Source: Desulfobacterales bacterium (GTDB lineage: Bacteria; Desulfobacterota; Desulfobulbia; Desulfobulbales; BM004). Taken from it: DNA of 6,753 bases. The notes beneath the pieces are model-generated. The model ran no database searches, was not told the DNA's origin, and was given only the letters and a program-made list of their open reading frames with translations. Shown one piece after another: positions 5,284-6,753 of the stretch. The translations under genes were made by a program, and so were the position numbers. The first letter of the stretch is position 1. Each line of letters starts with the position of its first letter. Location: assembly GCA_012974315.1 (NCBI GenBank), contig JAAXQI010000002.1:1-6753 (forward strand), read 5' to 3'.

Positions 5284-6733
5284 ATGAAAAGGAAAATTGA
5301 ATTACTGGCACCAGGTGGAGATATTGATTCTATAAAAGCTGCAATTATCGCTGGAGCGGATGCTATATACTGTGGTCTGGATAGATTTAATGCTAGAAAC
5401 CGGGCAGAAAATATAGCTTTTGAAGATTTATACGGGATTATAAGACTTGCCCATAGAAATTCCTGTGAAGTTTTTATAACCCTTAATATTATTATAGTGG
5501 ACAGTGAGCTCCCCGCCCTTATAACCTTACTGAACAAATTAATTAATACAAAGATCGATGGCGTAATTGTTCAGGATTTAGGAATGTTTTATCTCCTCTC
5601 TCAATATTTTACAGGTCTTAAAATTCATGCATCTACTCAGCTTACAACCCACAATGAAGGTCAGATAAAATTCTTAAGTAAACTGAATGCCACCCGGGTT
5701 AACCTCTCACGAGAGTTAAGTCTTGATGAAATAAAAGCTTTAACTTTAACGGCACATGCAGACAATGTCTTAACTGAAGTATTTGTCCATGGGGCCAACT
5801 GTATCTCTTTTTCAGGCATCTGTTATCTCAGTTCTGTTCATGGCGGGAACTCGGGAAATCGTGGCAGATGCAGCCAACCATGTAGAGATCGATATGTAAC
5901 GACTGCTGAAGGTAAAGATTTCCCCCTTAATCTTAAAGATAATTCAGCATATTCTGATCTAAGGGAGCTCTCTGATGCAGGGGTTGACTCGGTAAAGATT
6001 GAAGGAAGAATGAAAAAGTTCCATTACGTCTATACGGTGGTAAATTCCTGGAAGAAACAACTCCAGAGTCTTTATAATGACGATGCGCTAAAGAGTGACA
6101 ACAGTGATCTTCATAAGGTATTTAACCGGGATTTTTCAAACTCCTTTTTGCAGGGAGATATTAATAAAAGCATGTTTATTGATAATCCCCGGGATAATTC
6201 TGCCTTCTATATTGCTGAAATAAATGGTGATTCCACTGATGAAAATATAGAAGAAGCCAAAAGAGAACTTTATGATGCAAGAACAGAAATCATAACGAGT
6301 GTTAAAAGCAGAATTGAACAGGTAAGTATCGCAAAAGCACCTTTAATACTAACCGTTTCAGGAAAAGCAGGGACACCTTTAAAAGTATCTGTAAAAACTC
6401 CTGAAGCTTCATTTGTTGTTTTTTCAGACATTAATCTTGTAAATCCAGGCACATCTCCAGTTAACAATGGTTTTGCCCGGAAAAACAGGAAAAGCCATGC
6501 TGAGTGCCTCAATTACGAGATGCTATCAATACGGCTTAAAGCTTTAAATGATACGGAATATTTCATTAAGCATCTCAAATTAGAAAATCTTCCGGATGAT
6601 CTTTTTCTGCCTTTTAAAGAGATCACTTCAATAAAGAAGAAAATCTTATTCATCTTAACTCCTTTCTCTAATTCCTTAAGAACACAACTAGAGTTGGTTT
6701 TTACAAATAACTTCTTCCTATCCAAACTATACC
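5284..6733 (+). CDS. U32-family peptidase-like / RNA hydroxylation protein, 3'-truncated
   Basis: The frame is open from ATG 5284 to the contig end (483 genuine residues, no stop). The N-terminus I-E-L-L-A-P-G-G-D is the U32 opening, followed by G-A-D-A-I-Y-C-G-L and F-N-A-R-N-R-A-E-N. The family signature is E165-V-F-V-H-G-A-N-C173-I-S-F-S-G-I-C180-Y-L-S-S, followed by G-N-R-G-R-C196-S-Q-P-C200-R. These four Cys are the probable Fe-S ligands. V-K-I-E-G-R-M-K at 237-244 is also typical. U32 proteins were named as peptidases, but members such as RlhA and TrhP take part in RNA hydroxylation; which role applies here is unknown. The region after about 330 may be the start of the C-terminal domain of longer members. 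An in-frame ATG at 5260 would add eight residues; 5284 fits the family better, although neither has a clear ribosome binding site. The gene is much more AT-rich than the nfeD-floA genes. Translation past 6733 is adapter-derived. Confidence 0.88.
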
Positions 6734-6753
6734 CTGTCTCTTATACACATCTG
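6734..6753. other. Nextera/Tn5 sequencing-adapter remnant (artefact)
   Basis: The last 20 bases, CTGTCTCTTATACACATCTG, match the Tn5 mosaic end of Nextera library adapters plus the first base of one of the two adapter tails. Their position flush with the end of the window points to untrimmed adapter in the assembly rather than genomic DNA or a transposon. They should be removed, and the residues they encode at the end of the U32 frame should be ignored. Confidence 0.95.

Noticed and set aside
5265..6725. Three minus-strand open frames opposite the U32 gene
   Set aside because: The plus strand carries a continuous frame with the U32 signature through this whole stretch. The antisense frames have no family features.
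6734..6753. Tn5-type transposon end, i.e. a real mobile element
   Set aside because: The match is to the engineered mosaic end plus an adapter tail base and ends flush with the contig, which indicates library adapter rather than an inserted transposon.

Overview
The window looks like the end of an assembled (probably metagenomic) contig from a selenoprotein-using deltaproteobacterium (Desulfobacterota-like). The clues are an NfeD/FloA membrane operon with delta-type sequences, a small exported c-type cytochrome, and an in-frame TGA that reads best as selenocysteine. The taxonomic guess is an inference from gene style. The last 20 bases (6734-6753) exactly match the Nextera/Tn5 sequencing adapter, so they are not genomic.

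Layout. Bases 1-214 hold no gene, but carry two dyads and a probable terminator of a gene lying to the left. At 215-520 is a small secreted single-CXXCH cytochrome. It is followed by an AT-rich leftover (about 531-755) that resembles the C-terminal half of an exported protein ending in an 'ACCAP' motif, and then by a good intrinsic terminator (763-788). Bases 802-890 are a MITE/BIME-like element with 20-base inverted arms.

The core is a co-directional block at 947-5133: a long NfeD with a ClpP-like serine protease domain, a short NfeD, the flotillin-like scaffold FloA, a small single-pass membrane protein with a conserved-looking C-terminal motif, and a DsbA/FrnE-type thiol oxidoreductase. 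The first four fit a membrane-organisation module: NfeD partners act with the flotillin-like protein. The fifth gene starts 24 bases after the fourth and may be co-transcribed.

The most interesting feature is that fifth gene. A conventional gene caller would start it at the TTG at 4606 and lose the active site. Reading back to ATG 4558 gives a normal FrnE N-terminus whose CxxC motif is encoded TGA-Pro-Phe-Cys. Directly after the TGA lies a two-part hairpin with a GGA apical loop, which matches the layout of a bacterial SECIS element. The gene is therefore best annotated as a selenoprotein of 191 residues with Sec at position 12.

The right end (5284 to 6733) is an AT-rich, 3'-truncated U32-family (RlhA/YhbU-type) protein. 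It carries the family signature and four likely Fe-S cysteines, and it runs open off the end of the contig.
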